Below the pieces are notes generated by a model that had not been told where the DNA came from, searched no databases, and worked only from the letters and a program-made list of their open reading frames with translations. A DNA stretch of 64,000 bases from Rhizobium sp. BT04 (GTDB taxonomy: Bacteria; Pseudomonadota; Alphaproteobacteria; Rhizobiales; Rhizobiaceae). The position numbers were made by a program, and so were the translations under genes. Of the stretch, positions 8,047-17,634 are shown one piece after another (the first letter of the stretch is position 1; each line of letters opens with the position of its first letter). The DNA is taken from the NCBI RefSeq assembly GCF_030053135.1, contig NZ_CP125647.1:62001-126000 (forward strand). Reading direction: 5' to 3'.

Positions 8047-9699
8047 CTACAGCTGCCCTGCTCGGTACTGCTGGACAAGGTTCCGGCAGGCGCGGATTGT
8101 CAGGGCCATGACGGTGAGCGTCGTGCCGGCGATACCGCTGCCGGGGAAGGCGCTGGCGTCCGTGACGATGAGGTTCGGAGCATCCCAGACCTGGTTATAG
8201 GGATTGAGCACCGAAGCCTCCTGGGTTTCGCCCATGCGGGCACCGCCCGTCTCATGGATGGCCGCGCCCATGCACATCGTCTTGCGAAACCATGTGCGGA
8301 ACATGAAGCGGCTGAAGGCATCGGCGTCGGGGAAGGCGCCCTTGCCCATCTCCTTGAGGCCGGTCGGCGAACCGATGAATTCGAGCTCGCCGCCGACCTC
8401 CCTGATCATCGCAATCAGCGTTTCTTCCTGCTTTCTGAGCAGCGTCTGCTCCTCCTCCTGCATGACGCAACGGATATGCGGCACGGGAATGTTCCAGGCA
8501 TCCCTGCGCCTGGCATCCAGCGTGATACGATTGTCGGCATAGGGCAGCATGCGGCCGAAGCCGAAGAAAGCGAGACGCGCATCGGTCTCCCCGGAGACCG
8601 GCGCACGGCCGACGCTACCCTGGTAATCGAAATCGCCGCGGTCGACATCCTCCTCGCCGAAGCGGGGAATGAAGATCCCGCCCGATGGATTGTAGAACGG
8701 ATCGGTCGGCGCGGACTCGTCCGCCGCCCAGCCCTTCGCCTTCGAAAAGGAACCGAAGGCGAGGCATGGAAGCTGGTCCATGAAATAGCGGCCGAGGACG
8801 CCCGAGTTGTTGCCGAGCCCATCAGGATGTTTCGCCGACGCCGAATTCAGCAGAAGCCGCACGCTCTCGATCGGCGAGGCCGAAAGCACCACCGTCGCGG
8901 CGCGCACCGTCGATACCTCGCCCGTGTTGCGATCGATGAACTCCGCGCCGGTGGCGCGGCCGGTCTTCTCATCAGTGGTGATACGGCGAACGACGGCATC
9001 GTAGCGGACGGCCAGCCGGCCGCTGGCCTTGGCTTCGCGCAGCGGCCGCGGCATGCGGTCGGCGTCGGGCGCGATATAACGCCAGGAGACGACGTTGCGT
9101 TCCGGCCATCGGCTTTCCACCGCCTGCTTGAAGATTTGTTCGGCCGGCGTCAGGTTTGCCGGTTTCGCATAGACGCCGTCCGGCAGCGTGGCGACGTTAT
9201 CCGTATTGCCGTAGAGCCCGAGATAGGCCTCCACCTCGTCGTAGAAAGGCGCCAGTTCGTCATAGGAGATCGGCCAGTCCTCGCCCTTTCCCAGGCGCGA
9301 GCGGATCTTGAAATCGTCGTCGGTCCAGCGCAGCAGCACGCGGCCGAAACTGTGGAGGCGCCCGCCGCCCTGGCGGCCGCGGATCCAGAGGAAGGGTTCG
9401 CCCTTCGGCGTCGTATAGGGGTTCTTGCGGTCATTGACGAAGAAGTGGCTGAAGCGCTCGGAAAAAAAAGCCGCGCGCGCCTGGATCGGCTGGCCCTTGA
9501 GGGTGGCCCACGCACGCTCCCAGATATTGATGCTGCTTGCCGGCGCCTTCTTACGGGCCGGGTCGAAATCCCTCGGCCCGACGGCGGGACCGGCCTCGAG
9601 CAGCAGCACCGACAGTCCCTGTGCCGTCAGTTCTTTTACCGCAAATGAACCCGCCGCGCCGGAGCCGATCACCAGCGCATCATAGACGATCTCAGACAT
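8047..9699 (-). CDS. GMC-family FAD-dependent oxidoreductase
   Basis: 550 residues from ATG 9699 (an upstream in-frame ATG at 9771 adds unrelated sequence). The N-terminal Rossmann motif GSGAAGS is at residues 12-18 with LLLEAG after it. GMC C-terminal features follow: His482 in IHETGGARMG and the FAD-contacting end SAFPGSGIAGTTLTVMAL. This is the gluconate/sorbitol-dehydrogenase-like branch, which oxidises sugar or polyol hydroxyls, often with a cytochrome c partner. No cytochrome or gamma subunit lies nearby. It sits 84 bp after the sugar-importer ATPase gene in the same direction, so it may act on the imported sugar; this is inference. Confidence 0.88.
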   Translation of the reverse strand: MSEIVYDALVIGSGAAGSFAVKELTAQGLSVLLLEAGPAVGPRDFDPARKKAPASSINIWERAWATLKGQPIQARAAFFSERFSHFFVNDRKNPYTTPKGEPFLWIRGRQGGGRLHSFGRVLLRWTDDDFKIRSRLGKGEDWPISYDELAPFYDEVEAYLGLYGNTDNVATLPDGVYAKPANLTPAEQIFKQAVESRWPERNVVSWRYIAPDADRMPRPLREAKASGRLAVRYDAVVRRITTDEKTGRATGAEFIDRNTGEVSTVRAATVVLSASPIESVRLLLNSASAKHPDGLGNNSGVLGRYFMDQLPCLAFGSFSKAKGWAADESAPTDPFYNPSGGIFIPRFGEEDVDRGDFDYQGSVGRAPVSGETDARLAFFGFGRMLPYADNRITLDARRRDAWNIPVPHIRCVMQEEEQTLLRKQEETLIAMIREVGGELEFIGSPTGLKEMGKGAFPDADAFSRFMFRTWFRKTMCMGAAIHETGGARMGETQEASVLNPYNQVWDAPNLIVTDASAFPGSGIAGTTLTVMALTIRACRNLVQQYRAGQL

Positions 9700-9783
9700 G
9701 TCTTTTTCAAATCCTGTCCTGGAGCAATCCTCAAAACGGCGCGAAATGCACCCGGAATTGCGGGAAAACAAAGGGACGGCGCG

Positions 9784-10869
<1,086 letters not shown>

Positions 10870-10876
10870 GGAAGCG

Positions 10877-11761
10877 TTACCCCTTGACTGCGCCGGCCGC
10901 GATGCCGCGCACGAACCAGCGGCCGGACAGGAAATAGATGGCAAGCGGAACGATGGCGGTCAGGATCGTGGCCGCCATGTTCACATTGTAGGTACGCTCG
11001 CCCATCGTGGTGTTGACGATATTGTTGAGCTGCACGGTCATCGGCAGGTTGTCGCGCCCGGCAAAGACGAGACCGAGCAGGAAGTCGTTCCAGATGCCGG
11101 TGAATTGCAGCATGGAGACCACCACGACCATCGGCACGGCAATCGGCAGCATGATCTCGAAAAAGATGCGCCAGAAGCCGGCGCCGTCGACGCGTGCCGC
11201 CTTGCAGAGCTCCTCCGGGACGCTGACGAAATAGTTGCGGAAGAGCAGCGTCACCAGCGGCAGGCCGAAGATGACATGGACGAGGATGATACCGGGCAGC
11301 GAATTGTAGAGATCGATATTCGCCATCGCCCGGACCATCGGATAGAGGAAGATCTGGTAGGGGATGAGGCCGCCGGCCATCAGCAGGCCGAAGAGCAGGT
11401 TTGCCCCGCGCGGGCGCCACAGCGACAGAGCATAGCCGTTGACGGCGCCTGCGAAAACCGAGAGCGCGACCGAGGGCATGGTGATCGCCACCGAATTCCA
11501 GAAACCGCTGCGAATGCCGACGCAGACGGTTCCCATGCAGGCGCCCGACCAAGCGGTCACCCAGGCGGAGAAATCGAGCGTCGTCGGCAAGGCGAAGATC
11601 TGCCCGAGCCGGATTTCGTCCATGGACTTCAGCGAGGTGACGACCATAGTGTAGAGCGGCAGGAGGAAGAACAGCGCTGCGACGACAAGGAAGGCATAGA
11701 GGCCGATGCGCCCGGCGGTGATCTGTGCCGGCTTCGGGCCGTTCGGATGAGGATCGGCCAT
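10877..11761 (-). CDS. sugar ABC transporter permease (MalG type)
   Basis: 294 residues with six membrane spans and the MalG-like EAA loop (EELCKAARVDGAGFWRIFFEIMLP). ATG 11761 overlaps the stop of the preceding permease gene by one base (TGATG), giving tight translational coupling; a GTG one codon earlier is the alternative. It would form the inner-membrane channel with the MalF-type partner. The C-terminus (FVRGIAAGAVKG) is the usual end of the family. Confidence 0.95.
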   Translation of the reverse strand: MADPHPNGPKPAQITAGRIGLYAFLVVAALFFLLPLYTMVVTSLKSMDEIRLGQIFALPTTLDFSAWVTAWSGACMGTVCVGIRSGFWNSVAITMPSVALSVFAGAVNGYALSLWRPRGANLLFGLLMAGGLIPYQIFLYPMVRAMANIDLYNSLPGIILVHVIFGLPLVTLLFRNYFVSVPEELCKAARVDGAGFWRIFFEIMLPIAVPMVVVVSMLQFTGIWNDFLLGLVFAGRDNLPMTVQLNNIVNTTMGERTYNVNMAATILTAIVPLAIYFLSGRWFVRGIAAGAVKG

Positions 11762-12648
11762 CACGCGGCTCTCTTTGCTTGGTCACGCATGTGCATCGCA
11801 TAGCGGAAGGGGGCGACGGCGACGATCACGCCGAGAACAAGCACCGTCGCGCCGGCTGTGGCGAGGCCGAGGTTCTGGCGCCCGAACAGATTGTCCATGA
11901 TGAATTTCGCCGGCACTTCCGTCGCATTGCCGGGGCCGCCATTGGTCATGGCGACGACGATGTCATAGGTCTTGATCACGCCCATGGCGAGCAGCATGCC
12001 GGCCGCGGCCAGCGCCGGTCCGAGCTGCGGCAGGATGATCGAGACATAGATCCGCCAGACGGGAATGCCGTCGATCCGCGCCGCCTTCCATTGCTCGGCC
12101 TCGATGCCGCGCATGCCGGCGAGTGCAATGACCATGACGAGCCCCGCACCCTGCCAGACGCCGGCAAGCACCAGCGCATAGATCGCCATGTCGCGATTGA
12201 CCACCCAGTCGAGGACGAAGCTTTCCCAGCCGAGCGAGCGCACGCTTGCCTGGATGCCGAGCGTCGGATTGAGCATCCATTGCCAGATCAACCCGGTCAC
12301 CACGAAGGACATGGCGTAGGGATAGAGGAATATGGTCCTGAAGGCGCTTTCGAATCGGATCTTACGGTCGAGTGCCGCGGCCAGCAGGAAGCCGAGCAGC
12401 AGGCAGCCCGCGACGTAAAGAACGCCGAAGATCAGCACGTTTTGCAGCGATGCCAGCCATTTGGCGGAAGAAAAGAGCTTCGAATATTGCGCGAAGCCGA
12501 CATAGGTCGAGGACGGAAAGAGCGTCGAATTGGTAAAGGACAGGCGGATCGACCAGGCCATGGTACCGATGAAGACCACGACCGCGACGAACCAAGTCGG
12601 CAGCAGGGCGATGGTGGCGGAAAGATTGGGCTTGCGTTTGATGGACAT
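11761..12648 (-). CDS. sugar ABC transporter permease (MalF type)
   Basis: 295 residues, six predicted membrane segments, and an EAA motif (AEQWKAARIDGIPVWRIYVSIILP). The start follows a basic N-terminus (MSIKRKPN), in line with the positive-inside rule. It pairs with the MalG-type permease encoded next. A perfect hairpin (12702-12731) lies between this gene and the binding-protein gene upstream, which probably lowers permease expression relative to binding protein. Confidence 0.95.
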   Translation of the reverse strand: MSIKRKPNLSATIALLPTWFVAVVVFIGTMAWSIRLSFTNSTLFPSSTYVGFAQYSKLFSSAKWLASLQNVLIFGVLYVAGCLLLGFLLAAALDRKIRFESAFRTIFLYPYAMSFVVTGLIWQWMLNPTLGIQASVRSLGWESFVLDWVVNRDMAIYALVLAGVWQGAGLVMVIALAGMRGIEAEQWKAARIDGIPVWRIYVSIILPQLGPALAAAGMLLAMGVIKTYDIVVAMTNGGPGNATEVPAKFIMDNLFGRQNLGLATAGATVLVLGVIVAVAPFRYAMHMRDQAKRAA

Positions 12649-12701
12649 CGGCCAGCTCGTTGACGGGAAAGCAGGGCTTGCGCCGCCGTACGATGCGGCG
12701 G

Positions 12702-12731
12702 CTGTGGCGTCGGATCAGGCCGACGCCACAG
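12702..12731 (-). terminator. intercistronic hairpin between binding protein and permease genes
   Basis: A perfect 12-bp inverted repeat, CTGTGGCGTCGG (12702-12713) and CCGACGCCACAG (12720-12731), with a 6-base loop. No T-run follows, so it is more likely an mRNA-stabilising or attenuating structure than a full terminator. A second, weaker GC palindrome (CGCCGC...GCGGCG) lies at about 12681-12700. Its place just after a binding-protein gene fits the differential expression usual in such operons. Confidence 0.7.
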
Positions 12732-12739
12732 GCACTATC

Positions 12740-13969
12740 CTACTCGAAGATGGCGAAGAAGTTTCCGGCCGCAGCACCTGCATCATTCGAGCCGCTCCAG
12801 TATTCGTCGACGAAATCGTCAAGCGCGCCGACCTGCTGGGGCGTCAGCACGATCGCCTGGTCCGGCACGATGGCGCCGGCGCTCATCAGTTCGGCGCCCT
12901 TCTGGGCACAGACATCCAGCTTCGACTTGTCGACGTCGGTGCGCATCGGAACCGAGCCCTTCTTGAGGGCGAATTCGACCTGGATGGCCGGGTCCATGAC
13001 GACTTCGGCGAGAAGTTTCTGCGCCTTGTCGGTCGCGGCATTGCCGGTCTTCGGGAACCAGAGGGCGTCGGCGATATAGACCATGCCCTTCGACTCCGGC
13101 GCGATCATGCAGCCATAATCCTTGCCCGGCTCCTTACCGGCGACGGTAAATTCCCCCTTTGCCCAGTCGCCCATGAACTGCACGCCGGCCTTGGCGGTGA
13201 TCAGCATGGCGGTCGCGTCATTCCAGTTGCGGCCGGCGGCACCCGCGTCGACATAACCGCGCAGCTTGCCGAGAATTTCGAGGGTCTTCTTCACGCCGTC
13301 GACGGATGCCTGGCTCTTATCCTTGTCGACATAGATCTTCAGGAAACCGTCGATGCCGACCTGCGAGAGCAGGATCATGTTGAAGACCTTGGTCTGCTGC
13401 CAAGGCTGGCCGCCCCAAGCGACCGGAATGATCCCGGCAGCCTTCAACTTGTCGAGATCGGCGAAGAACTCGTCCCAGGTCTTGGGCTCTTGCGCGATGC
13501 CCGCCTTGCCGAAGGCTTCTTTGGAATAGAAGACCCAGCTTTCACCATGGGCGCCTGTCGGAGCGAGATAAACCTTGCCGTCATAGGAAATGAGATCATG
13601 GATCGATTTCGGCAGGGCGTCGGCCCATTTGCCGGCAGCGGCGACGTCGTCGATCGGATTGAACAGGCCCTGGCTGACGAAATCGGCGGCGGCGAGGCCG
13701 ATGACGCCCTGCTTGGCGCCGGGCGCGTCACCGGCGACGATACGGTTCTGGAAGGCGGCATCGGCTGCGCCGAACCCGGCGATCGAGGAATCCTTCCAGA
13801 CGCCGCCGCGCTTTTCGAACTCGGTCTTGATGACGTTGAGCGCGGCGGCTTCGCCGCCGGACGTCCAGGACGACATGATCTCGATCGTCGGCTTGTCCTC
13901 GGCATGCGCCGAGGCAAAAAGACCGGCGAATGCGACACCGGCAAGAAAAAGCTTCATCATGGTCTTCAT
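12740..13969 (-). CDS. sugar ABC transporter substrate-binding protein
   Basis: 409 residues with a cleavable signal peptide (MKTMMKLFLAGVAFAGLFASAHA, cut after AHA at residue 23). It belongs to the extracellular solute-binding family 1 (MalE/UgpB fold): PTIEIMSSWTSGGE after the signal, APTGAHGESWVFYSK near residue 145, and a WGGQPWQQ segment. The Shine-Dalgarno GAGGTGG lies before ATG 13969. It is the first importer gene after the TIM-barrel enzyme gene. The substrate is probably a mono- or disaccharide or sugar derivative; the sequence does not decide. Confidence 0.94.
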   Translation of the reverse strand: MKTMMKLFLAGVAFAGLFASAHAEDKPTIEIMSSWTSGGEAAALNVIKTEFEKRGGVWKDSSIAGFGAADAAFQNRIVAGDAPGAKQGVIGLAAADFVSQGLFNPIDDVAAAGKWADALPKSIHDLISYDGKVYLAPTGAHGESWVFYSKEAFGKAGIAQEPKTWDEFFADLDKLKAAGIIPVAWGGQPWQQTKVFNMILLSQVGIDGFLKIYVDKDKSQASVDGVKKTLEILGKLRGYVDAGAAGRNWNDATAMLITAKAGVQFMGDWAKGEFTVAGKEPGKDYGCMIAPESKGMVYIADALWFPKTGNAATDKAQKLLAEVVMDPAIQVEFALKKGSVPMRTDVDKSKLDVCAQKGAELMSAGAIVPDQAIVLTPQQVGALDDFVDEYWSGSNDAGAAAGNFFAIFE

Positions 13970-14026
13970 TGTTCCACCTCTTGAAAATGCCCTCTTGGCG
14001 GGGCGTTTGTTGTCTTCGGAATAATA

Positions 14027-14980
14027 TCAGCGATAGATCGGCAGGAGCGCCTGCCGGACGAGCGTGAGCCCGTTGGCGATGTCGCGGACGGGATCCGGCG
14101 CGGCATCGAGTTCGAGGATCGCCCAGCCTTCATAGGCCCGGTCGCGCAGCAGCCGGATCCAGGCCGGCCAGTCGACCCGCCCGAGGCCGAAGCCGCAGAA
14201 ATAGGGCTGGTGGCGTTCGTGGATGTGCTTGTCGATCGGCGTGTCGGCGGGCATCGGGCCGATCGCATCCTTCCAGTGGGCGATGATCATACGCTCGTGA
14301 TGGCGATCGACGAGCTGGACGGGATCGGAGCCGGCAACGATGATGTGAGCGGTGTCCGGGCACATGTGCACATAGGCCGGATCGGTGAGCATCATCATCA
14401 GATCGACGTCGCGCGCGGCGGCAAAGATCGAGTGCGCCTCGGTGTGCAGCGCAAGCCGCACGCCCCTGGCATAGAGGGTCGCGCCGAGCCGGTTCAGAAA
14501 ATCGGCAATCACCTTGGCACGATCGAAGTCATGGAACTGCACCGGCTGGGCGCCGAGCGTCTGGCGAAGCGGAGCGCCGATCACCATGATGTCGCTGCCG
14601 CAGGCTTTCAGGAAGTCGGCATAACGCTCCGCCTTGTCGATCAGCGCGCGCTGGGCCTCGGGCTCGGCGAAATCGCCCGCCGCCTCCAGCTCCGCGAAGA
14701 AACCGCTGCACAGCGTCAGGCCGCGTCTTGCCAGTTCGGCGGCGAAGGCGTCGATGGAACCATAGGTCTTGATGGCGTCCTGCCAGTTGAAGGGAGAGAA
14801 GGTCAGTTCGACGCCGGTAACGCCCGAGGCCTGGACGCTGTCGAGGATCTTGTCCCAGAAGGCGCGCGGCTCGGCGCGTGCATGATCGATGATCGCATCA
14901 TGGCTGTCGACGCCCCAGAAGCCGGGATGGAAGAGTGTCACGAGATCGACGCCGAAGCGCAGCCTGTCGCCGGTGGCCAT
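14027..14980 (-). CDS. sugar phosphate isomerase/epimerase-type TIM-barrel enzyme
   Basis: 317 residues of the xylose-isomerase-like AP endonuclease-2 fold, as in IolE, hydroxypyruvate isomerase and epimerases. Metal-site elements are visible: GVTGVELTFSPFN near 55, ALHTEAHS (His and Glu) near 185, CPDTAHI near 215, HWKDAIGP near 240 and AILELDAA near 292. It is the first gene of the minus-strand sugar operon, starting 220 bp from the divergent LacI gene, so it probably works on the sugar imported by that operon. The start has GGATAGG upstream. The exact reaction is not predictable. Confidence 0.85.
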   Translation of the reverse strand: MATGDRLRFGVDLVTLFHPGFWGVDSHDAIIDHARAEPRAFWDKILDSVQASGVTGVELTFSPFNWQDAIKTYGSIDAFAAELARRGLTLCSGFFAELEAAGDFAEPEAQRALIDKAERYADFLKACGSDIMVIGAPLRQTLGAQPVQFHDFDRAKVIADFLNRLGATLYARGVRLALHTEAHSIFAAARDVDLMMMLTDPAYVHMCPDTAHIIVAGSDPVQLVDRHHERMIIAHWKDAIGPMPADTPIDKHIHERHQPYFCGFGLGRVDWPAWIRLLRDRAYEGWAILELDAAPDPVRDIANGLTLVRQALLPIYR

Positions 14981-15070
14981 AACCTATCCATTTCTCAAGG
15001 CATGACCTACCCGCGTGCGAAAAGGAGAGTTCCGCATCCAATAAGCCATGGATTTTCAACGCATTAAGGA

Positions 15071-15146
15071 ATGGCAATCGTTTGCCATGCCTAGATGATA
15101 ATCAAGCTGGTTTTTTAAGCAAGCGATTTTTGGCAAACGTTTGCTA
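15071..15146. promoter_or_regulatory. two LacI-type operators in a divergent promoter
   Basis: Two palindromes of the LacI/GalR class lie between the divergent genes: TGGCAATCGTTTGCCA (15072-15087) and TGGCAAACGTTTGCTA (15131-15146), both centred on CG. Their centres are about 59 bp apart, near a whole number of helical turns, which would allow looping. They are the obvious targets of the LacI protein encoded at 15204. The right site is 57 bp before that gene, so autoregulation is likely. Confidence 0.82.
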
Positions 15147-15203
15147 TAAATTGCCGCCTGCCTTAAAGTTGCAAATCGGAGCATCCGGGAGAGAGAAGTA
15201 AAA

Positions 15204-16274
15204 GTGAACAAAAACAAGGATGTGGCGGGAGAGGATCAGTCAGGCGCCTTGATGGCCGACGTCGCGCGGCTCGCCGGTGTGGCGATATCGACAGTCAGCC
15301 GGGCGCTTGCCAATCCCGGACGGGTCAACGAGAAGACGCGCGCCAAGATCAATGCCGCGGCGAGGCAACTGGGCTACACCCCCAACGCGATGGCGCGCGG
15401 TCTCAGGGTCGGCAAATCCAACATCATCATGATCATTCTGCCGGGATCGCTCTACTATGGAGCTTCCCAGGTCATTCCGCAGGTGCTGCAGAGTATCAAC
15501 AAGTCGCTGATCCAGGGCGGCTACAACCTGATGATCGCCAACCTCGATCGCGACGAGACTTCCGAACGACATATTCTCGACCTCGCTTTCGGCGGCAGCG
15601 TGCGTGGAGCCATCATCCTGTCGTCGAAGCTTCCGGAGGTTGACGGGCGTTCGCTGGCCAATTCCGGTCTGCCGATCGTGTCGATGCTGCTCGACATGAG
15701 CGATGCCGGCCTGCAGAGCGTCGTTACGAACGACCGCGAAGCCGTGCGCGACGTCGCGGCCGAACTGATCCGATTGGGTCATCGACGGTTCTTCTATCTT
15801 GCAGGGCCCGAAGGCAATTATCACGATGTCGAGCGTTACGGCGGCGTGCTCGAGGCGCTCGAGGCGGCAGGATTGTCCGAGGACTCGGTGCATCGCTCGG
15901 GTGGCCATCTCGATTATCAGCACGGCTTCGACATTGGTGTCCAGGCGGCGGAAGATTTCGCCGAGTTGACTGAGAAACCGACAGCAGTCATCGCGACCAG
16001 CGACGACATGGCCATTTCTTTTGTCAGCCGTATCCAGCGAACGGGCCTAAGCATTCCCGGTGACGTGTCCGTCGTCTCCTTCGACGGCTCCCCCGTCTGC
16101 GAATTCTGCTCTCCGCCGCTCTCGACGATCAAGCAGCCGGTGGAAGAGATGGGGCGCGCGGCGGTGGATCTCCTGCTCGACGCCATTGGCCAGAGGCAGA
16201 ATACGGCGGCGGTTCGCACCGTCATCCGCAGCAGCCTGATCTTGCGGGAGAGCATCGCTGCTCCGAAGAATTGA
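15204..16274 (+). CDS. LacI-family transcriptional regulator of the sugar operon
   Basis: 356 residues from a GTG start with GGAGAG upstream. The LacI helix-turn-helix lies at about residues 16-40 (MADVARLAGVAISTVSRAL), followed by the hinge (YTPNAMARGLRVGKSN). The periplasmic-binding-protein-like effector domain ends with the dimerising C-terminal part (LSTIKQPVEEMGRAAVDLLL). It is divergent from the sugar operon (14980 to 9784) and two good operators lie between, so repression relieved by the sugar or its phosphate is the expected mode. Confidence 0.95.
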   Translation: MNKNKDVAGEDQSGALMADVARLAGVAISTVSRALANPGRVNEKTRAKINAAARQLGYTPNAMARGLRVGKSNIIMIILPGSLYYGASQVIPQVLQSINKSLIQGGYNLMIANLDRDETSERHILDLAFGGSVRGAIILSSKLPEVDGRSLANSGLPIVSMLLDMSDAGLQSVVTNDREAVRDVAAELIRLGHRRFFYLAGPEGNYHDVERYGGVLEALEAAGLSEDSVHRSGGHLDYQHGFDIGVQAAEDFAELTEKPTAVIATSDDMAISFVSRIQRTGLSIPGDVSVVSFDGSPVCEFCSPPLSTIKQPVEEMGRAAVDLLLDAIGQRQNTAAVRTVIRSSLILRESIAAPKN

Positions 16275-16447
16275 CGATGCCGGGACCGGCTACGCACAGG
16301 GGGACATGGGAACGCTTGCCGCGGTCAATGATGTCACCGACCCTTTAGTTCACGGTCGGAAAGCCTCGTAACGGCCATGATCCGTCAGAAAAGCATTGTG
16401 CGTTCGTTGAACGCATTCATAGACAAACACCGCGGGTAAGCATAAGT

Positions 16448-16465
16448 TAGCGCTAGGTAATACCT
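16448..16465 (+). promoter_or_regulatory. candidate autoregulatory site of the toxin-antitoxin operon
   Basis: Two adjoining palindromes, TAGCGCTA (16448-16455) and AGGTAATACCT (16455-16465), lie just before the strong ribosome-binding site TAAGGAGG (16471-16478) of the antitoxin. Ribbon-helix-helix antitoxins bind short tandem palindromes at their own promoters, so this is the likely operator. Position and symmetry are the only evidence. Confidence 0.45.
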
Positions 16466-16482
16466 TTAACTAAGGAGGTCTG

Positions 16483-16761
16483 ATGGCATCGCCAACCTCG
16501 CTCAAGCTCGATGATGAGCTAAAGGGCCGCGTTCAGCAACTGGCCGAAGCTCGCCGCCGCTCGTCCCACTGGATCATGCGTGAAGCTATCGCGCAATATG
16601 TTGAGCGCGAAGAGAAGCGCGAGGCACTGCGGCAGGAGACGCTTGACGCCTGGAATGAATTTAAAGCGACGGGACTGCATGTCACGGGCGCCGAGGTCGA
16701 AAAATGGCTTTCGACTTGGGGAACTGACGAGGAATTGTCCGCACCCGAATGCTACAAGTAG
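16483..16761 (+). CDS. ribbon-helix-helix antitoxin (CopG/ParD type)
   Basis: 92 residues. The N-terminal 45 residues form a ribbon-helix-helix domain: strand TSLKLDDELKGRVQQL, then helix WIMREAIAQYVEREEKRE. The acidic tail after residue 50 should wrap around the toxin. A strong Shine-Dalgarno is present. The toxin gene starts inside its last codons (13-bp overlap), the normal type II arrangement with antitoxin first. It should neutralise the ParE-like toxin and repress the operon. Confidence 0.88.
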   Translation: MASPTSLKLDDELKGRVQQLAEARRRSSHWIMREAIAQYVEREEKREALRQETLDAWNEFKATGLHVTGAEVEKWLSTWGTDEELSAPECYK

Positions 16762-17039
16762 TCTTCTCCCCCGCCGCAATCCGCGACCTTGAGCGGCTCC
16801 GGGAGTTCTTACGGCTGAAAAACCCATCGGCCGCGAAGCGAGCAGCCGAAACTATCCTCAACGGCTTGAGAGTCCTCGGCGCACATCCCCATATTGGACG
16901 CCTCATCGAGGACTTGCCTGAGCAATACCGGGAGTTGCTCATCGATTTTGGAGATAGTGGATACGTCGCCCGTTATCGTATTGATGGCGCCATTTTGACG
17001 ATCCTCGCCGTACGGCATCAGAAGGAAGCAGGGTTCTGA
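16749..17039 (+). CDS. parE: ParE/RelE-superfamily toxin
   Basis: 96 residues with the ParE/RelE fold: VVFSPAAIRDLERLREFL at the N-terminus, NPSAAKRAAETIL in the second helix, the G(R)LIEDLPEQYREL segment and the C-terminal strand ILTILAVRHQKEAGF. ParE members poison DNA gyrase and RelE members cut mRNA. The helical N-terminal region and the ParD-like partner favour ParE, but this cannot be decided here. Both genes look intact, so this may be a working stabilisation module. Confidence 0.87.
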   Translation: MLQVVFSPAAIRDLERLREFLRLKNPSAAKRAAETILNGLRVLGAHPHIGRLIEDLPEQYRELLIDFGDSGYVARYRIDGAILTILAVRHQKEAGF

Positions 17040-17202
17040 CACGGACGCCATCGCCGACGATAGGTTCCCGCAGGCCGATTGCGCTCCATCAAAACTTCGT
17101 CTGACCCCATCAATCGACGCATCGTGCTACGAAAAATCACAACACCGAGCGACTTGAAATATCAGGTCTGCGCGGTGGAATTCTGAAATTCCGAGCACGC
17201 AC

Positions 17203-17634
17203 ATGGACCTCTCGAAGATCAAGACGCTGATCGACTTTGTCGGACGATCGAACATTACCGAGCTGACCGTGACGGAAAAGGACGTGACGGTGCGGATTTT
17301 CCGCACCTCGCCGGGAGAGGCAGCTGTTGCCGAGCCCTCGCAAAAGCCGGAATCGACGACAAGCCCCGTCACCGATGCGCCTTCGAGCGTTGAGAAAACC
17401 TCCCATGCGGTGAAGGCGCCCGTCTTCGGCGTGCTGCACAAGGCCCCGGCGCCCGGCGAGCCGCCATTCGTCGCGATCGGTGACGCGGTGGAGGAAGGGC
17501 AAACCCTCTTCATCATCGAGGCAATGAAGGTCTTCAACACGATCGCCGCGCCGCGGTCCGGGCGCATCACGCACCTGACCGATATCGACAATGGCGAGGT
17601 CGAGACCGGTGACCTGCTGGCGGAGATCGCCTGA
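17203..17634 (+). CDS. biotin carboxyl carrier protein (AccB paralogue)
   Basis: 143 residues. The C-terminal half is a biotinyl domain with the attachment motif EAMKV; Lys109 is the biotin acceptor. The N-terminal 35 residues match the AccB start (DLSKIKTLIDFVGRSNITEL), and a Pro/Ser/Thr-rich linker joins the two. Chromosomal accB is usually next to accC alone; here accB-like and accC-like genes are followed by a second carrier-like gene and pxpB/C/A, so it probably serves a dedicated carboxylase rather than fatty-acid synthesis. It overlaps the next gene by one base (TGATG). Confidence 0.9.
   Translation: MDLSKIKTLIDFVGRSNITELTVTEKDVTVRIFRTSPGEAAVAEPSQKPESTTSPVTDAPSSVEKTSHAVKAPVFGVLHKAPAPGEPPFVAIGDAVEEGQTLFIIEAMKVFNTIAAPRSGRITHLTDIDNGEVETGDLLAEIA

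Noticed and set aside
8254..9648. Long open frame (464 codons) opposite the GMC oxidoreductase
   Set aside because: High-GC genes often leave a long open antisense frame; the product is charged, low in hydrophobic periodicity, has no ribosome-binding site, and the other strand is clearly coding.
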